Below are positions 10,101-16,985 of a stretch of DNA of 64,000 nucleotides, piece after piece. The position numbers and the translations under genes were made by a program. Positions within the stretch are counted from its first letter, which is position 1, and each line of letters starts with the position of its first letter. The notes beneath the pieces were generated by a model. It saw only the letters and a list, made by a program, of their open reading frames with translations. It was not told where the DNA came from and made no database searches. Location: positions 62,001 to 126,000 of the forward strand of contig DS999223.1 in NCBI GenBank assembly GCA_000156295.1. The letters run 5' to 3'. Origin of the DNA: a marine gamma proteobacterium HTCC2148 (GTDB lineage Bacteria; Pseudomonadota; Gammaproteobacteria; Pseudomonadales; Halieaceae).

Positions 10101-12139
10101 GTTCTCAGTCTGGTAACGTTTCAGTGACTTTAGCTGAAAGCTTAATGGTGATGGGTGAAAACAGTCGCGGTATTGTCTTGACCTCATCTAGCGATGGTGT
10201 AGCTGGCAATGTTTCTCTGGATGCTGCTAGCAACATGGCGGTGAACGGGCCTGGATCATCGTTAATCGTTGCCCAAAGCGTCGGTGGTGATCAATCCGGA
10301 GACGTTGATATTGCGTTAAATGGGAATGTTGCAGCGCAAGGCAGTCAGGCAGTTGCTGTTACCGCGCGGAGTGTAAGTGGCACCGGAGTCGTCGGTGATA
10401 TCACAATTGCGAACCAGGCGGGTCAGAGCTTATATGCCGGTAGTGGCGGCATAGGTGTGAAGATTGATGGCGGAGATGCCAACCGTGTGGTTCTGCGTGG
10501 AGAAAGCATGACTGCTGATGGGCTCTCTGGTGATGTGATTGTTGCAAGCTCAGGCAATGAGGTGATCGAAAACTTCGGTAGCGTCATTGGAGAGTTCAAT
10601 CTCGGTTCTGGTGTTAATCGTTTCATAAACAATGCCGGTGCGACTTTAATTGCGGGGCCAACGCTTGCTGTGGGTCGTAATCAGAGCTGGCTGGTGAACG
10701 AGGGCACTATGGCGCTCGGGGGAGTTGCCAATGCGCAATCCACCGCTTTAATCGGCAGCTTTGAGCAGACCTCTGCGGGAGAGGCTTATGCAGAGCTCGA
10801 TTTTGGAACAGATGTCATCGATCAAATTGTGACTACCGATCGCGTGAAGCTTGATGGGCGATTGTACTTGACGCTGATGAATCCGCGATTAGTCCCAGCT
10901 GGAGATTTTTCTAAAGCTCTCTACACCGGCGAAGCCGGGGTCGAAGATGCGGGACTACAGTTGATTACCAGTGAATCATTGGTAATCAACTATGCGATCA
11001 ACTACTCGTCGGGAACAGCGGCAATGCTTGATTACACTGTAGACTTCGCGCCCAGTTGGTTGATGGCCAATCAGCAGGACGTGGGCACTTACCTTAACAG
11101 CGTGCAAAATGCTGGTAGTTCAGATGCTCTAAGTCAAACAATCGTTCAATTGCTGTATCAGGAAAACAGGGATGAGTACGCTGGTTACCTGACATCTATG
11201 ACGCCAGAGTTTTATGGTGAGCAGGTATTGCAGTTTGTGAAATCAAGCCAAACCTTTGCCAGTAAAATGTTGAGTTGTAAGCAAGCAGGCGGGGATTATC
11301 GCTTTACCAGCGAGGGTAACTGCGCCTGGGTGCATGCAGGCTTTGAAAGTTTTGAATACGATGAGTTTGGGTCGTCTGAGTTTGACTCTGATGTTTATTC
11401 ATTGGGTGCCCAGGTAGCTTTCGGCGATCATTGGTTCGCTGGGATAGGCGCTTCTCGCGAAGACGTCGACGGCGAGGGCAATAGGAAAGCTTGGTCTTCT
11501 GATGGAACAACAACACAGCTGGGTCTTTCGTTGAAATACCAGCCCAACCAGTGGAAGTTCGCTGGTGTCTTGACTTATGGACGCAACGAAACTGAGACGA
11601 TTCGAAATGGGCGTGTCTTGAATTCCTTCGCGGCTCGGGGAGATCGAGATAGTGACTCGCTCGGGCTGTTACTTTATGGCGGCTATGACTTTGAGTTTTC
11701 GAAGAGTTATCTGCGACCCGCATTGGAGCTAGGTGTCAATCGTATCAATGCTGAAGACTTGGTAGAGGCAGGTGCTGCTGAACTTGACTTGGTGCTAGCT
11801 GACACAAGCGAGACTTTTACTTGGATTAGGCCCTCTGTAGAAGCTGGTTATGAGTACGCTCTTGAAAACTCTGGCAGAGTCAGAGTTTATGCGCGAGCTG
11901 GTTTGCAGCGGTATATGGGCGACGATTACACCAAGGTTGAGGCGGGTTTGGCAGGTGCGGGGATTTTGGCCGACCCAATTTCTACCGAGATCGGACTCGG
12001 GCAAAATTCCATATTGGGGGCTGTAGGAATAGACGTACTGTTCTCTAACGAGATGACCTTACAGCTTCAGTATCGCCACGAAACTGCCGATGATATTGAA
12101 CTCAATGCAGGGCAGCTTAAATTCAGCATGCCTTTCTAG
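2..12139 (+). CDS. Giant glycine-rich repeat autotransporter (5' end outside window)
   Basis: The frame is open from the first full codon of the window, so the visible 4,045 codons are only the 3' part of the gene; the signal peptide is not seen. The passenger is built of about 32 units with the core QSIGGGGGNGG (nt 2-7110), then a glycine-poor repeat zone (about 7150-10440), then a cap with NFGSVIG and LVNEGTM motifs typical of the end of a beta-helix passenger. A linker leads to a C-terminal beta-barrel of about 270 residues (from about 11320) ending in the aromatic residue pattern FSMPF-stop expected by the Bam machinery. Two cysteines about 14 residues apart lie just before the barrel. 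Units are interrupted by inserts: a four-cysteine segment (about 190-470), one at 2060-2290, an acidic helical one (5800-6330) and a proline-rich one (6445-6620). By family this is a type V secreted surface protein, probably an adhesin or surface-layer-like structure. The function of the passenger is unknown. Confidence 0.9.
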   Translation, partial: LGGGGGNGGFNVAVPLSGAGTGSGAVAVGLGGNGGTASDGGTVIFRGETDVITGDVADFDSGRLGVEKQRTEYAFVSEPDPDCTLFDCLALTIPVIDGDDELITSMGSVNCFESNCSVFVEAAIANGDIEIDLGPGEQWELEVIDAETIELVIYERKIASGDFSQGVVVQSIGGGGGNGGFDVSATISGAEKGSGALSVSLGGDGDGGGAGGIVDSFLTGLIETAGFGSNGLTVQSVGGGGGNGNFSVAGALSGASQASGAGAISLGGTGAGGGNGNTVDSVHTGAVATLGDYSNGAVVQSIGGGGGNGGFAVAGGISVAKEGSGALTVGIGGSGGSGGSAGMVTGEQYGNVSTAGDFSSGVIVQSLGGGGGNGGFSVSGNISAAKNGSGALAVGVGGTGGSAGFAMDATSTVTALVETLGDNSDGIFTQSLGGGGGNGGFNVSGSLTASKEGSGNLAVGIGGFGGEGGYAGAASSTVIGGALTSGDNSNGIVTQSLGGGGGNGALNVAGSVNITSEGSGGNLGVGIGGFGGDGGDAGTVSSKVTMTEQYDRVTTTGNNSIGILAQSVGGGGGNGGINVTGTLNGTSKSGGSVGFGLGGFGAGAGDGKKVTLDVDGLVVTQGNNSHGLMAQSVGGAGGNGGMNVTGSVAITKSSQSATQVGVAIGVGGFGGGGGIAGDVDVDHTGSIFAGMGLRELIPESTDTITGEVTPAYYVLRDAPGYTVPAIRQVVLDSNGDPELDDQGNQVTEVVLPSYVVGLDQKGGSGLIAQSIGGGGGTGGMNVSGSISAGFGDDASGYGIVVGVGGFGGAGGDAGEVDVDVVSEDIVATGNGRSGVLAQSIGGGGGDGGTNVSGSISTDAPLLVGVGGFGADAGKGKAVTVKAVADIDVLGLGALAGANDDLADSDDKLNGDERRPDLMSAGVMAQSIGGGGGNGGLNVSGALVTSKSQGVPAINVGIGGYGGDGATSDDVTVDHEGSINIAGEYAHGVLAQSIGGGGGNGATNVSGQVSKASGTEGEAGGNSDISIVVGVGGSGGEAAKSGDVTVTQFGQVTTKGDNSRGIFAQSISDGGGFGGLNVSALVGTKTSPVIVGVGGSGGDGASAGNVAVFRGDSTSDAGAIVTDGEAAHGIEASTVSGGGGDAGANIAFSAVQANKAPGDPGFTASIGIGGGGGEAADAGNALINNYSNVITLQNKSHGVFAQSIGGGGGNANFNVALGIAKGGDKPENDNSPKGVSLAVGGATGNGGSGGQVDVVQVGNVDTTGDNSYGIFAQSIGGGGGNAGFDMNMAMADGGDLGVKIGRKGGTGGHGGDVTLGFDSIIRTRGNTSHGALAQSIGNGGGNSSASKVGLKGANTGNGANSVSFALGVEGGEAGYAGAVTLTAKGAVITEQDDSRGIFAQSVGGGGGNAGGASVFGLKNAGSGLAIGAEGGEGGYGGLVSVDSSADVLTAGERSAGILAQSLGGGGGNGSSSKSGGTGGTNSGINVSIGGTGGKGNYGGAVDVDNDGVIITEGDNSVGVLAQSIGGGGGQGGAAFSGVLRANNPEEPTRVSLAFGGEGGEGGYGSAVTVNNYNGVGTFGYRSSGIFAQSVGGGGGVGGTSTVMTAEGDQGAQNVSLALGGSGGSAATGGVVTVNNLLTENSEGVISTYGNSAHGIVAMSVGGGGGDAGGSYIVNRQGTTDAAMQAKAISVALGGAGGEGGTGGAVNVKNEGIIVTRGDRAHGIYATSIGGGGGNGGTSFIGEYVLGLPSLSGGTEANLQLAVGGAGGDGNFGGNVLVENSGTITVNGEQAFGIYAQSVGGGGGTGGMAITASKDIVNYKEPVKSLQKIAVGGFGGDANNGGDVKVLHTGDIFVNGNDSIGIFAESIGGAGGHAGSSISSPVWMAADLLLDFLVGGGNNGQAGDVSVEYEGNIVIAEDATGSQGVILQKINGGGGNSDFYYDLSQQAKQLGEGGYDLPNNEGFKDQAFGFIKGTLKAGGEAIHPDANLGEESPAPTSFDVEGGVFGQAANGLGTLTQSITGGGGRSVTTLVLQQDGNEATAGEVEVQDSVLLSEEGREKLQELADQNDMELDDVELGDLIEQVLDDNPGFRTGSSADLVAELGGTDIDGASAGAVEYSQSGDLVMLGDDSQGALVQSIGGGGGQLELRLYTAPEIPNPAPIESLPIGQQSASETLDSPVPLQASLGAPAPLAAALIEPLTPVIPAVPNFRVLTSQVGTIGGSDNNGGEVTASRSGVVMTTGDYSPGVVMQSIGAGGGQLSSTGFDVMMLAVGATGGASGDGADISYSNDGDVYTSGILSHGVVVQTIGGGGGLSISDTSADNVFVSRNVDNKGDGGNVNYAQAGNVLTEGERSYGIAIQSLGGGGGIVDSEFFGASGGEGIAKDVFVQLAGSATVRGNSGIALLAQTEARDGSGNIGFDVSGTLTAAGDFSTGLLGITRSDADSGDMAILLGGDAIASGISAVGLDVLQQSVLSVGKIDVDVAGNVSASGKDSTGIRGGAVSGKISEATSLIIGGSAVATGIRSTAIDLALTGSELAADIGLSVGRDLVASGNSSTGVSLLTDAQTAGAVGAQVGGSVVSDGTGSVGISAASVGVSESGNINVEVIGGVSAGGASSIGITAESVSNGATGFAGVAVDGDVSVNGKNALGVTAISAAGVDVAIGSNAVVSGDSARGIEQISSGGSVTTSVDGFIAVAGDSASGATTEAKTDVTFTVASAVEVSGAGSLGVELIGRNIEAEVGGPVLALAELALGVSARSRSDVSFEVGSAVSASGESATGVSIESIGGSVLLDIAEFISASGESSAAVRALANDSLQLNVASAVESAGESAMGVDLFSDQGDSSVDIGGYVLASGDSSTGVRSVSRESSSLVVGSAVEASGDNAAGIDVKSYRDSAQLAVKGVVLASGDSSSAVRMVANNGGLVSMDAGSSVVTQGEGSLAVNLRSDGASTSGISLAVEDDLQVSGRSSTGVQAKANGSSDSSVAQIALGGRVLVDADDARGLAVSTKSSESSADIALDVGGLIFTSGAQALGITLATEGTQASGSVVALIGGEAANIGQDSTLLKASSVSESGSSGDVAVAISQSLITDAPLGTGLRLVSSSGTTSGSISATIGGNLVTAGTAAQGVSVRASSEGISSDVDITVASDTLAEGERANGVNIVTNGEQSSGNVDLNLGGNVLALGNGAYGAKARSNGGNFSGNLFAIIEGSALAEGKNSVALDLVSRSEGTAGSIISAINNDAFASGRKSTAIRLQSFGGDSSGTIDLNVAGALTAFGENSRGVDMRSFGDNVSGELVFELAGLAQGEGTGLTLIELVSESSANSSDSVTTSEFALSGNSLRTSVASPLIAGAYSGSVNSASPKNLTPLPGSQSGNVSVTLAESLMVMGENSRGIVLTSSSDGVAGNVSLDAASNMAVNGPGSSLIVAQSVGGDQSGDVDIALNGNVAAQGSQAVAVTARSVSGTGVVGDITIANQAGQSLYAGSGGIGVKIDGGDANRVVLRGESMTADGLSGDVIVASSGNEVIENFGSVIGEFNLGSGVNRFINNAGATLIAGPTLAVGRNQSWLVNEGTMALGGVANAQSTALIGSFEQTSAGEAYAELDFGTDVIDQIVTTDRVKLDGRLYLTLMNPRLVPAGDFSKALYTGEAGVEDAGLQLITSESLVINYAINYSSGTAAMLDYTVDFAPSWLMANQQDVGTYLNSVQNAGSSDALSQTIVQLLYQENRDEYAGYLTSMTPEFYGEQVLQFVKSSQTFASKMLSCKQAGGDYRFTSEGNCAWVHAGFESFEYDEFGSSEFDSDVYSLGAQVAFGDHWFAGIGASREDVDGEGNRKAWSSDGTTTQLGLSLKYQPNQWKFAGVLTYGRNETETIRNGRVLNSFAARGDRDSDSLGLLLYGGYDFEFSKSYLRPALELGVNRINAEDLVEAGAAELDLVLADTSETFTWIRPSVEAGYEYALENSGRVRVYARAGLQRYMGDDYTKVEAGLAGAGILADPISTEIGLGQNSILGAVGIDVLFSNEMTLQLQYRHETADDIELNAGQLKFSMPF
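7150..10440 (+). repeat. Glycine-poor second repeat zone of the autotransporter
   Basis: About 1,100 residues with a shorter period, about 30-35 residues, of the form V-x-G-x-(V/A)-x-A-S-G-D-S-S-T-G-V. The polyglycine core is gone but the GDNS/GDSS turn of the first zone is kept, so this zone may descend from one half of the longer unit. It is rich in Ser, Ala, Gly and Val and has no cysteine, as expected for a parallel beta-helix. The boundaries are approximate. Confidence 0.7.
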
Positions 12140-12141
12140 GG

Positions 12142-12190
12142 AGCAGAATCACGCGCCGGGCTAGCATTTATCTGCTCGGCGGGTGATTTA
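12142..12190 (+). terminator. Hairpin after the autotransporter gene, possible terminator
   Basis: Three bases after the TAG stop, AATCACGCGCCG (12147-12158) faces CGGCGGGTGATT (12177-12188) with a single mismatch, and an inner AGCA/TGCT pair extends the stem. The 3' side is followed only by a short T/A stretch (TTTAATTAG), not a clean T-run, so termination efficiency is uncertain. Confidence 0.5.
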
Positions 12191-12428
12191 ATTAGTGGGC
12201 TTTGATGCTGCTCCCGCTGTGCGGCTTACATGGTCGACCGCAGCTATCGTCTTGGCGCAGCTGGTGGCCCTAGAACCCTCTAAGACCTCTTGTTTGCATT
12301 GAATTTTCGCAAACTTTGCAATTAGCCTGGTAAACTTTTTGCTGTCATTGTTTGCCTCGACTCCATGTTCTCCCCACCGCCTCTGGTGTATCCTCTTCCT
12401 CTTAACAGATAACAAGGCAAAATGCGGC
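12191..12428 (+). other. Intergenic leader of dnaX
   Basis: No gene is recognised between the autotransporter hairpin and dnaX. The stretch becomes AT-rich from about 12290, where a dnaX promoter would be expected, but I see no convincing -35/-10 pair. A 4.5S RNA gene can lie at this place in relatives; its GGAA tetraloop and asymmetric-loop motifs are not present here. Confidence 0.4.
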
Positions 12429-14204
12429 ATGACCTATCAGGTACTCGCGCGAAAATGGCGCCCTAAGAGTTTTGGGGAAATGGTTGGCCAGGAGCACGTG
12501 CTTCAGGCGCTGATCAATGCGCTCGATCACGACCGGCTACACCACGCCTATCTCTTTACCGGTACCCGCGGAGTGGGTAAGACCACTATTGCCCGCATTC
12601 TGGCTAAGTGCCTCAACTGCGAGCAGGGCGTTAGCTCCCACCCCTGTGGCGAGTGTGGGTCTTGCCTGGAGATCGCTGAGGGGCGTAGCGTTGATTTACT
12701 CGAGGTTGATGCCGCTTCCCGTACCAAAGTCGAAGATACCCGCGAATTGTTGGAAAACGTGCAATATGCGCCAACTCGCTCGCGCTATAAGGTTTATCTG
12801 ATTGATGAAGTACATATGCTGTCGACCAGCAGCTTTAACGCGTTGCTCAAGACGCTGGAAGAACCGCCACCGCATGTGAAGTTTTTGCTGGCGACAACGG
12901 ATCCCCAAAAATTACCGGCGACGGTGCTGTCCCGGTGTCTGCAGTTCAATTTGAAAAATATGCCCCCCGAGCAAATTGTCGGTCATCTGGCCAATGTGCT
13001 GGAACATGAAATGGTCAGCTTTGAGGAGCCCGCCCTCTGGTTGTTAGGCAGGGCAGCCTCCGGCAGTATGCGAGACGCACTTAGTTTAACCGACCAGGCC
13101 ATCGCTTTTGGCTCGGGAAAATTGATAGAAACCGACGTACGCAGCATGCTAGGCAGCGTAGACCTGAGCTTTGTTTATCAGTTATTGGAAGGCGTTGCTG
13201 CTGGAGATCCGGCAGAATTGCTGGCTATTGTTGGGCGCATGGCAGAGCATGCCCCCGATTTTGAAGGCAGCACGGACGAACTCATTTCTATGGTGCACAG
13301 GGTTGCAGTCGCTCAGGCGGTCCCCGACGCTATTGATAACAGTTGGGGTGATGCTGATCGGGTCGCGGCATTGGCGCAGTCGATAGGCGCGGAAGATGCC
13401 CAACTGTTCTACCAGATTGCCATCAACGGTAAGCGTGATATGGCTCTGGCGCCTGATCCACGCAGTGGTTTTGAAATGTTATTGTTGCGCATGTTGGCTT
13501 TCCGGCCAGCAGCGGTTATCGACGAATCTCTGGGTGCAGCTGATCTGCAACCAGCGCCATTAAATCCGGATCAAGGAAGTACCGCTGGGGAGGTCGGCGC
13601 TACTGCAAAAAAGCCCCATGAGCCTCGACAGGAGGCAGTGCCTTCTATCGAGTTGCAGGCCCCAGAGGTCTCGCCCCAGCGCCCAACGGAGCGACTGAAG
13701 CCGGAACAGCCGTCTAACGATGCGGACCCCGCTTCACGGCAGGCTGTGCCGCTGGTTAGTAGCCCACCCCCAGAGGTCCCAGAGTCGACCCCAAAGGTGA
13801 CAGGGGTGATTCTGGAGCCCAGCCCTGAGAACTGGCCGCAGTTGCTTTCACAGTTGGGTCTGTTGGGGATGGTGCAGAGCATTGCGAGCAACATGCAATT
13901 GATTGAGGCTGCAGCCGGGCAGCTCGAATTCGTCCTGGATACTGACAATGCCTCGCTGTTTAACGACGGTCATCGTGACAAAATCCGCCTGGCGTTGCAG
14001 AACTATCTCGACAGAGAGTTGTCTGTTGCGATAACAGTAGGCGAGCCTCCGGGAAAGACCCCTGCAATGATTCAGGCAAAGGCTGCAAGTGAGCGACAAA
14101 AGCAGGCGATTGAAGCAATTGAAAGTGACCCGCGACTGCAAGCATTAATCACAAAATTTGACGGTCAGTTGGATCGCGCGTCCATCGCTCCGCTGGATTC
14201 CTGA
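12429..14204 (+). CDS. dnaX: DNA polymerase III subunits tau and gamma
   Basis: Clamp-loader ATPase of the replicative polymerase holoenzyme, 591 residues as full-length tau. Visible motifs are the Walker [10 protein letters not shown] (residues 45-53), the zinc module with C64, C73, C76 and C79, Walker [10 protein letters not shown] and the SRC arginine-finger motif (LSRCLQF). The C-terminal third is a proline-rich linker and a tau-specific domain. The start at ATG 12429 ([12 protein letters not shown]) matches the family; the frame is open 30 codons further upstream but that extension does not look conserved. A complete -1 frameshift cassette at 13587-13652 would give a gamma form of about 397 residues. 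First gene of a same-strand run with ybaB and recR, a conserved trio. Confidence 0.96.
   Translation: MTYQVLARKWRPKSFGEMVGQEHVLQALINALDHDRLHHAYLFTGTRGVGKTTIARILAKCLNCEQGVSSHPCGECGSCLEIAEGRSVDLLEVDAASRTKVEDTRELLENVQYAPTRSRYKVYLIDEVHMLSTSSFNALLKTLEEPPPHVKFLLATTDPQKLPATVLSRCLQFNLKNMPPEQIVGHLANVLEHEMVSFEEPALWLLGRAASGSMRDALSLTDQAIAFGSGKLIETDVRSMLGSVDLSFVYQLLEGVAAGDPAELLAIVGRMAEHAPDFEGSTDELISMVHRVAVAQAVPDAIDNSWGDADRVAALAQSIGAEDAQLFYQIAINGKRDMALAPDPRSGFEMLLLRMLAFRPAAVIDESLGAADLQPAPLNPDQGSTAGEVGATAKKPHEPRQEAVPSIELQAPEVSPQRPTERLKPEQPSNDADPASRQAVPLVSSPPPEVPESTPKVTGVILEPSPENWPQLLSQLGLLGMVQSIASNMQLIEAAAGQLEFVLDTDNASLFNDGHRDKIRLALQNYLDRELSVAITVGEPPGKTPAMIQAKAASERQKQAIEAIESDPRLQALITKFDGQLDRASIAPLDS
13587..13652 (+). 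promoter_or_regulatory. dnaX: Programmed -1 frameshift signal in dnaX
   Basis: The slippery heptamer A AAA AAG lies at 13607-13613 in the correct phase (GCA AAA AAG, residues 393-395). A purine stretch GGGGAGG (13587-13593) sits 13 nt upstream, like the Shine-Dalgarno-type stimulator of E. coli dnaX. Ten nt downstream a stem forms from CTCGA/TCGAG (13624-13628 with 13648-13652) and GGAGGC/GCCTTC (13631-13636 with 13640-13645), 11 pairs including one G-U, with a 2x2 internal loop and a 3-nt loop. After a -1 slip the ribosome reads Ala-Pro and meets TGA at 13619-13621, giving a gamma subunit of about 397 residues. The same heptamer does this job in E. coli; use in this organism is inferred. Confidence 0.85.
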
Positions 14205-14214
14205 GGAACATAGA

Positions 14215-14535
14215 ATGAAAAACATTTCGGACCTGATGCAACAGGCGCAAAAAATGCAAGCAGATATGCAAAAGGCGCAGGAAGAACTCGCTAAAGCTGA
14301 AGTGCTCGGCGAGTCTGGCGCCGGTATGGTCAGCGTAGTAATGACTGGGCGTCATGACGTAAAACGGGTAACTATAGACCCGGCGGTACTGTCTGAAGAT
14401 AAAGAGGTACTCGAAGACCTGTTGGCCGCTGCTGTCAATGATGCAGTGCGTAAAGTGGAGTCCCATAATCAGCAGGCTATGTCAGGCCTGGCCTCGGGGT
14501 TGAACATTCCTCCGGGCTTTAAGATGCCGTTTTGA
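14215..14535 (+). CDS. ybaB: Nucleoid-associated protein YbaB/EbfC family
   Basis: Small DNA-binding protein of 106 residues, close to the 109 of E. coli YbaB. It begins [15 protein letters not shown], a heptad-rich helix typical of the family, and ends with the glycine/proline-rich [11 protein letters not shown] tail. The ATG at 14215 is preceded by GAGGAA (14204-14209). The frame is open 19 codons upstream but overlaps dnaX and is not conserved. It sits between dnaX and recR as in most gammaproteobacteria. Members form dimers that coat DNA; the precise role in the cell is poorly defined. Confidence 0.93.
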   Translation: MKNISDLMQQAQKMQADMQKAQEELAKAEVLGESGAGMVSVVMTGRHDVKRVTIDPAVLSEDKEVLEDLLAAAVNDAVRKVESHNQQAMSGLASGLNIPPGFKMPF

Positions 14536-14551
14536 ACGAGTTATCAAACCA

Positions 14552-15151
14552 GTGAAATTCAGCCCTGCTCTACAGGAGTTGATGGAGGCCCTGAGGTGTT
14601 TGCCTGGAGTGGGGCCTAAGTCTGCCCAGCGAATGACTCTACACCTGCTAGAGCGAGACCGGGAAGGCGCCAGCGAGTTGGCCGGTGCATTGCAAAGTGC
14701 TGTCGATAAAATCGATCACTGTTCTCGCTGCCGCAATTTCACCGAGTTGGACGTCTGTGAAATTTGTGCCGATATCAAACGGGATGTCAGTACGATTTGC
14801 GTGGTAGAAACCCCAGCCGATGTGTTGGCGGTGGAGCAGAGTGGCAGTTTCAGGGGCATATACTTTGTATTAATGGGGCACCTGTCACCCATCGATGGCA
14901 TTGGCCCGGCAGAAATTGGGCTCGACAAGTTTCAGCAGCGGGTGGTGGATGAAGGCATTGAAGAAGTCATTTTGGCGACCAACCCAACCGTAGAGGGAGA
15001 GGCCACCGCCTATTACCTTTCGGATGCATTACAGCGACAGGGCGTGAACGTGTCGCGTATCGCCCATGGCGTCCCTCTGGGCGGCGAGCTCGAGTACGTA
15101 GACGGTAGTACCCTGGCTCACGCGTTTTCCGGCCGCAGGCCAGTGGAGTAA
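14552..15151 (+). CDS. recR: Recombination protein RecR
   Basis: RecR acts with RecO/RecF to load RecA at gaps during recombinational repair. The 199-residue product matches the usual length. It shows the helix-hairpin-helix [12 protein letters not shown] near residue 20, the four-cysteine zinc finger CSRC...CEIC (about residues 57-72), a TOPRIM domain starting at [13 protein letters not shown] and the Walker-B-like C-terminal part. The start is GTG at 14552; the next in-frame codon set upstream meets TGA at 14534, so no earlier start is possible except non-standard codons. 16 bases separate it from ybaB and 3 bases from rnd. Confidence 0.95.
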   Translation: MKFSPALQELMEALRCLPGVGPKSAQRMTLHLLERDREGASELAGALQSAVDKIDHCSRCRNFTELDVCEICADIKRDVSTICVVETPADVLAVEQSGSFRGIYFVLMGHLSPIDGIGPAEIGLDKFQQRVVDEGIEEVILATNPTVEGEATAYYLSDALQRQGVNVSRIAHGVPLGGELEYVDGSTLAHAFSGRRPVE

Positions 15152-15154
15152 ATA

Positions 15155-16276
15155 ATGGATTGGCAGTTAGTAGAGTCCGACGCCGCGCTTGCAGAGCTTA
15201 TGAACGCCGCCATCGGCTGCGATGCTGTCATGGTCGACACTGAGTTTATGCGTCGTAACACCTTTTATCCCCAGGTGGCCTTGGTGCAATTGTGTTTTTG
15301 TGGTGGTGGCGCCACCGGCACCGCCTGGATGATTGACCCTCTGAAAATCGAAGATCCGGCGCCACTGGCAAACTTGTTCAAGGACGCAGGTGTCATCAAG
15401 ATACTGCACTCGGCGAGTGAAGATCTTGAAGTCTTTCAACGGTGGTTGGGGGTATTGCCCTTACCCTTGTTTGATACTCAAAAAGCAGCGGCGCTGGTCG
15501 GACTGGATTTTGGACTGGGTTATCGCTCCATGGTGCTCGAGCTTTGCAATGAAGATCTGCCCAAGGGCGAAACACGCTCCGACTGGCTGCAGAGACCGCT
15601 TACCGAGTCACAGTGCCACTACGCCGCCCAGGATGTGATTTGGCTACTTGATGCCTACCAGATCATTGCTGAACGCTGCCACAGTATGCAGCGCTATGAT
15701 TGGGTATTGGAGGATGGAGAAGAAGCTTGCCGTGGGCTTGCTTCCATGAGCAGTGCTCAGTATTACCGTCGTATCAAGGGCGCCTGGAAGCTTGAGCCAA
15801 GGGAGTTGGCTGCACTGATCGCAATTTCTGAGTGGCGCGAGCGCACCGCCCGGGAAAAAGATAAGCCACGCAGTTGGATTATTGACGATAAGGCTTGCCT
15901 GCAGCTTGCCCAGGTTGGGCCTGCGAATATGAATGATCTGCGGTCCAAGATAGAAATGCACGGGTCTTCTATGCGTCGTTACGGAGAAACCCTCCTCGAT
16001 TTAGTGGCGGAACAATCGGCCGTTCCAGAGGCAGAGTTGCCAGCCACCTTGCCAGCGCCTTTGAATTCCGTCCAGCGCAAGCAGATGAAAAAATTGAAGC
16101 AAATAACCGAAAAAATAGCGCTGGACTTGGGCGTCGCACCGCAGGTGCTGGTGGCCAGCAAGGACTATGAAGTCCTGATTCGCAAAGACCCTGAGCAGCC
16201 AGCCGCCTGGGCCGGCTGGCGTCGTCTAAAAATTATTGAGCCACTGCGCTCATTGCTGGAAGGGGATGTTGCTTGA
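15155..16276 (+). CDS. rnd: Ribonuclease D
   Basis: 3'-5' exoribonuclease for tRNA 3'-end maturation, 373 residues (E. coli 375). DEDDy active-site motifs are visible: VMVDTEFMRR (D28, E30), ILHSASEDLEVF and HYAAQDVIWLLDAY with the tyrosine. The HRDC domain follows from about residue 210 (LAALIAISEWRERTAREKDKPR). Its stop codon is inside the TTGA that also holds the start of ycgL, so the two are probably translationally coupled; rnd-ycgL adjacency is also known from pseudomonads. Confidence 0.95.
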   Translation: MDWQLVESDAALAELMNAAIGCDAVMVDTEFMRRNTFYPQVALVQLCFCGGGATGTAWMIDPLKIEDPAPLANLFKDAGVIKILHSASEDLEVFQRWLGVLPLPLFDTQKAAALVGLDFGLGYRSMVLELCNEDLPKGETRSDWLQRPLTESQCHYAAQDVIWLLDAYQIIAERCHSMQRYDWVLEDGEEACRGLASMSSAQYYRRIKGAWKLEPRELAALIAISEWRERTAREKDKPRSWIIDDKACLQLAQVGPANMNDLRSKIEMHGSSMRRYGETLLDLVAEQSAVPEAELPATLPAPLNSVQRKQMKKLKQITEKIALDLGVAPQVLVASKDYEVLIRKDPEQPAAWAGWRRLKIIEPLRSLLEGDVA

Positions 16277-16545
16277 AACACCTGGTGGAGATTTTTCGCA
16301 GTTCACGTAAGGAGGAAATGTATCTTTACGTGGAAAAAGCGAATGGACTTAAAGATGTCCCGGAGATCTTAATGAAGCAATTCGGGGAGCCCGAAAGCGT
16401 CATGACGCTGGTTTTGGAACCCACTCGAAAGCTGGCGCGAGTCAGTACGGCAGAGGTGCTGGAAGGACTTGAACGGAACGGCTTTTTTTTGCAGATGCCA
16501 CCGACCGCCGCAGAGCTACTGCGCAGAGAGGGTAGTCGTGAGTGA
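16273..16545 (+). CDS. ycgL: YcgL domain protein
   Basis: Small conserved protein of 90 residues with the family hallmarks RSSRKEEMYLYVEK near the N-terminus and GFFLQMPP near the C-terminus. Molecular function is not established. The TTG start at 16273 overlaps the rnd stop by 4 bases; no alternative start keeps the conserved first strand (KHLVEIFRSS). It overlaps the next gene by 8 bases. Confidence 0.88.
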   Translation: MKHLVEIFRSSRKEEMYLYVEKANGLKDVPEILMKQFGEPESVMTLVLEPTRKLARVSTAEVLEGLERNGFFLQMPPTAAELLRREGSRE

Positions 16546-16975
16546 GTGGTGGAACGAATTATCACTTGCCCAATTAGATAATGAGCAGTGGGAAGCATTG
16601 TGTGACGGTTGCGCCAAGTGCTGTCTGCACAAGCTCGAAGATGAGGACAGTGGCGAGGTTTTTTACACACGCGTGCGTTGCCAGTACCTGCTGGAAGACA
16701 CCTGTCGATGCAGTGATTACCCCCAGCGTTCGGTGATGGTGCCCAATTGCATCAGGTTGGAAAAGGAGTCTGTTGCATCGCTGGATTGGTTGCCGGCCAC
16801 CTGTGCTTACCGACTGCGTTCACACGGTCAACCATTGCCAGTCTGGCACTATTTGGTCTCCGGCAGCCCAGACACAGTGCACCAAAAGGGCGTATCCATT
16901 CGAGGCAGGTCTATTTCTGATGAATATGTACACCCGGATGGCTTCGATGAACATATCATAACCTGGACGGAATAG
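16538..16975 (+). CDS. ycgN: YcgN-type cysteine-cluster protein
   Basis: 145-residue member of the YcgN/UPF0260 family. It has the CDGCAKCCLHK motif near residue 25, then further cysteines in RVRCQYLLEDTCRCSDYP and VPNC, a pattern suggesting a metal or iron-sulfur site. The function is unknown. The start GTG at 16538 (SEWWNELSLAQL) fits the family length; an in-frame ATG at 16469 would run deep into ycgL. It continues the rnd-ycgL unit. Confidence 0.88.
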   Translation: MSEWWNELSLAQLDNEQWEALCDGCAKCCLHKLEDEDSGEVFYTRVRCQYLLEDTCRCSDYPQRSVMVPNCIRLEKESVASLDWLPATCAYRLRSHGQPLPVWHYLVSGSPDTVHQKGVSIRGRSISDEYVHPDGFDEHIITWTE

Positions 16976-16985
16976 GAGTAAACAG

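Noticed and set aside
12190-12275. Possible 4.5S (SRP) RNA upstream of dnaX
   Set aside because: Some terminal resemblance (GGGCTTTGATG ... GCAGCTGGTGGCCC) but the GGAA tetraloop and the conserved asymmetric internal loop are missing.
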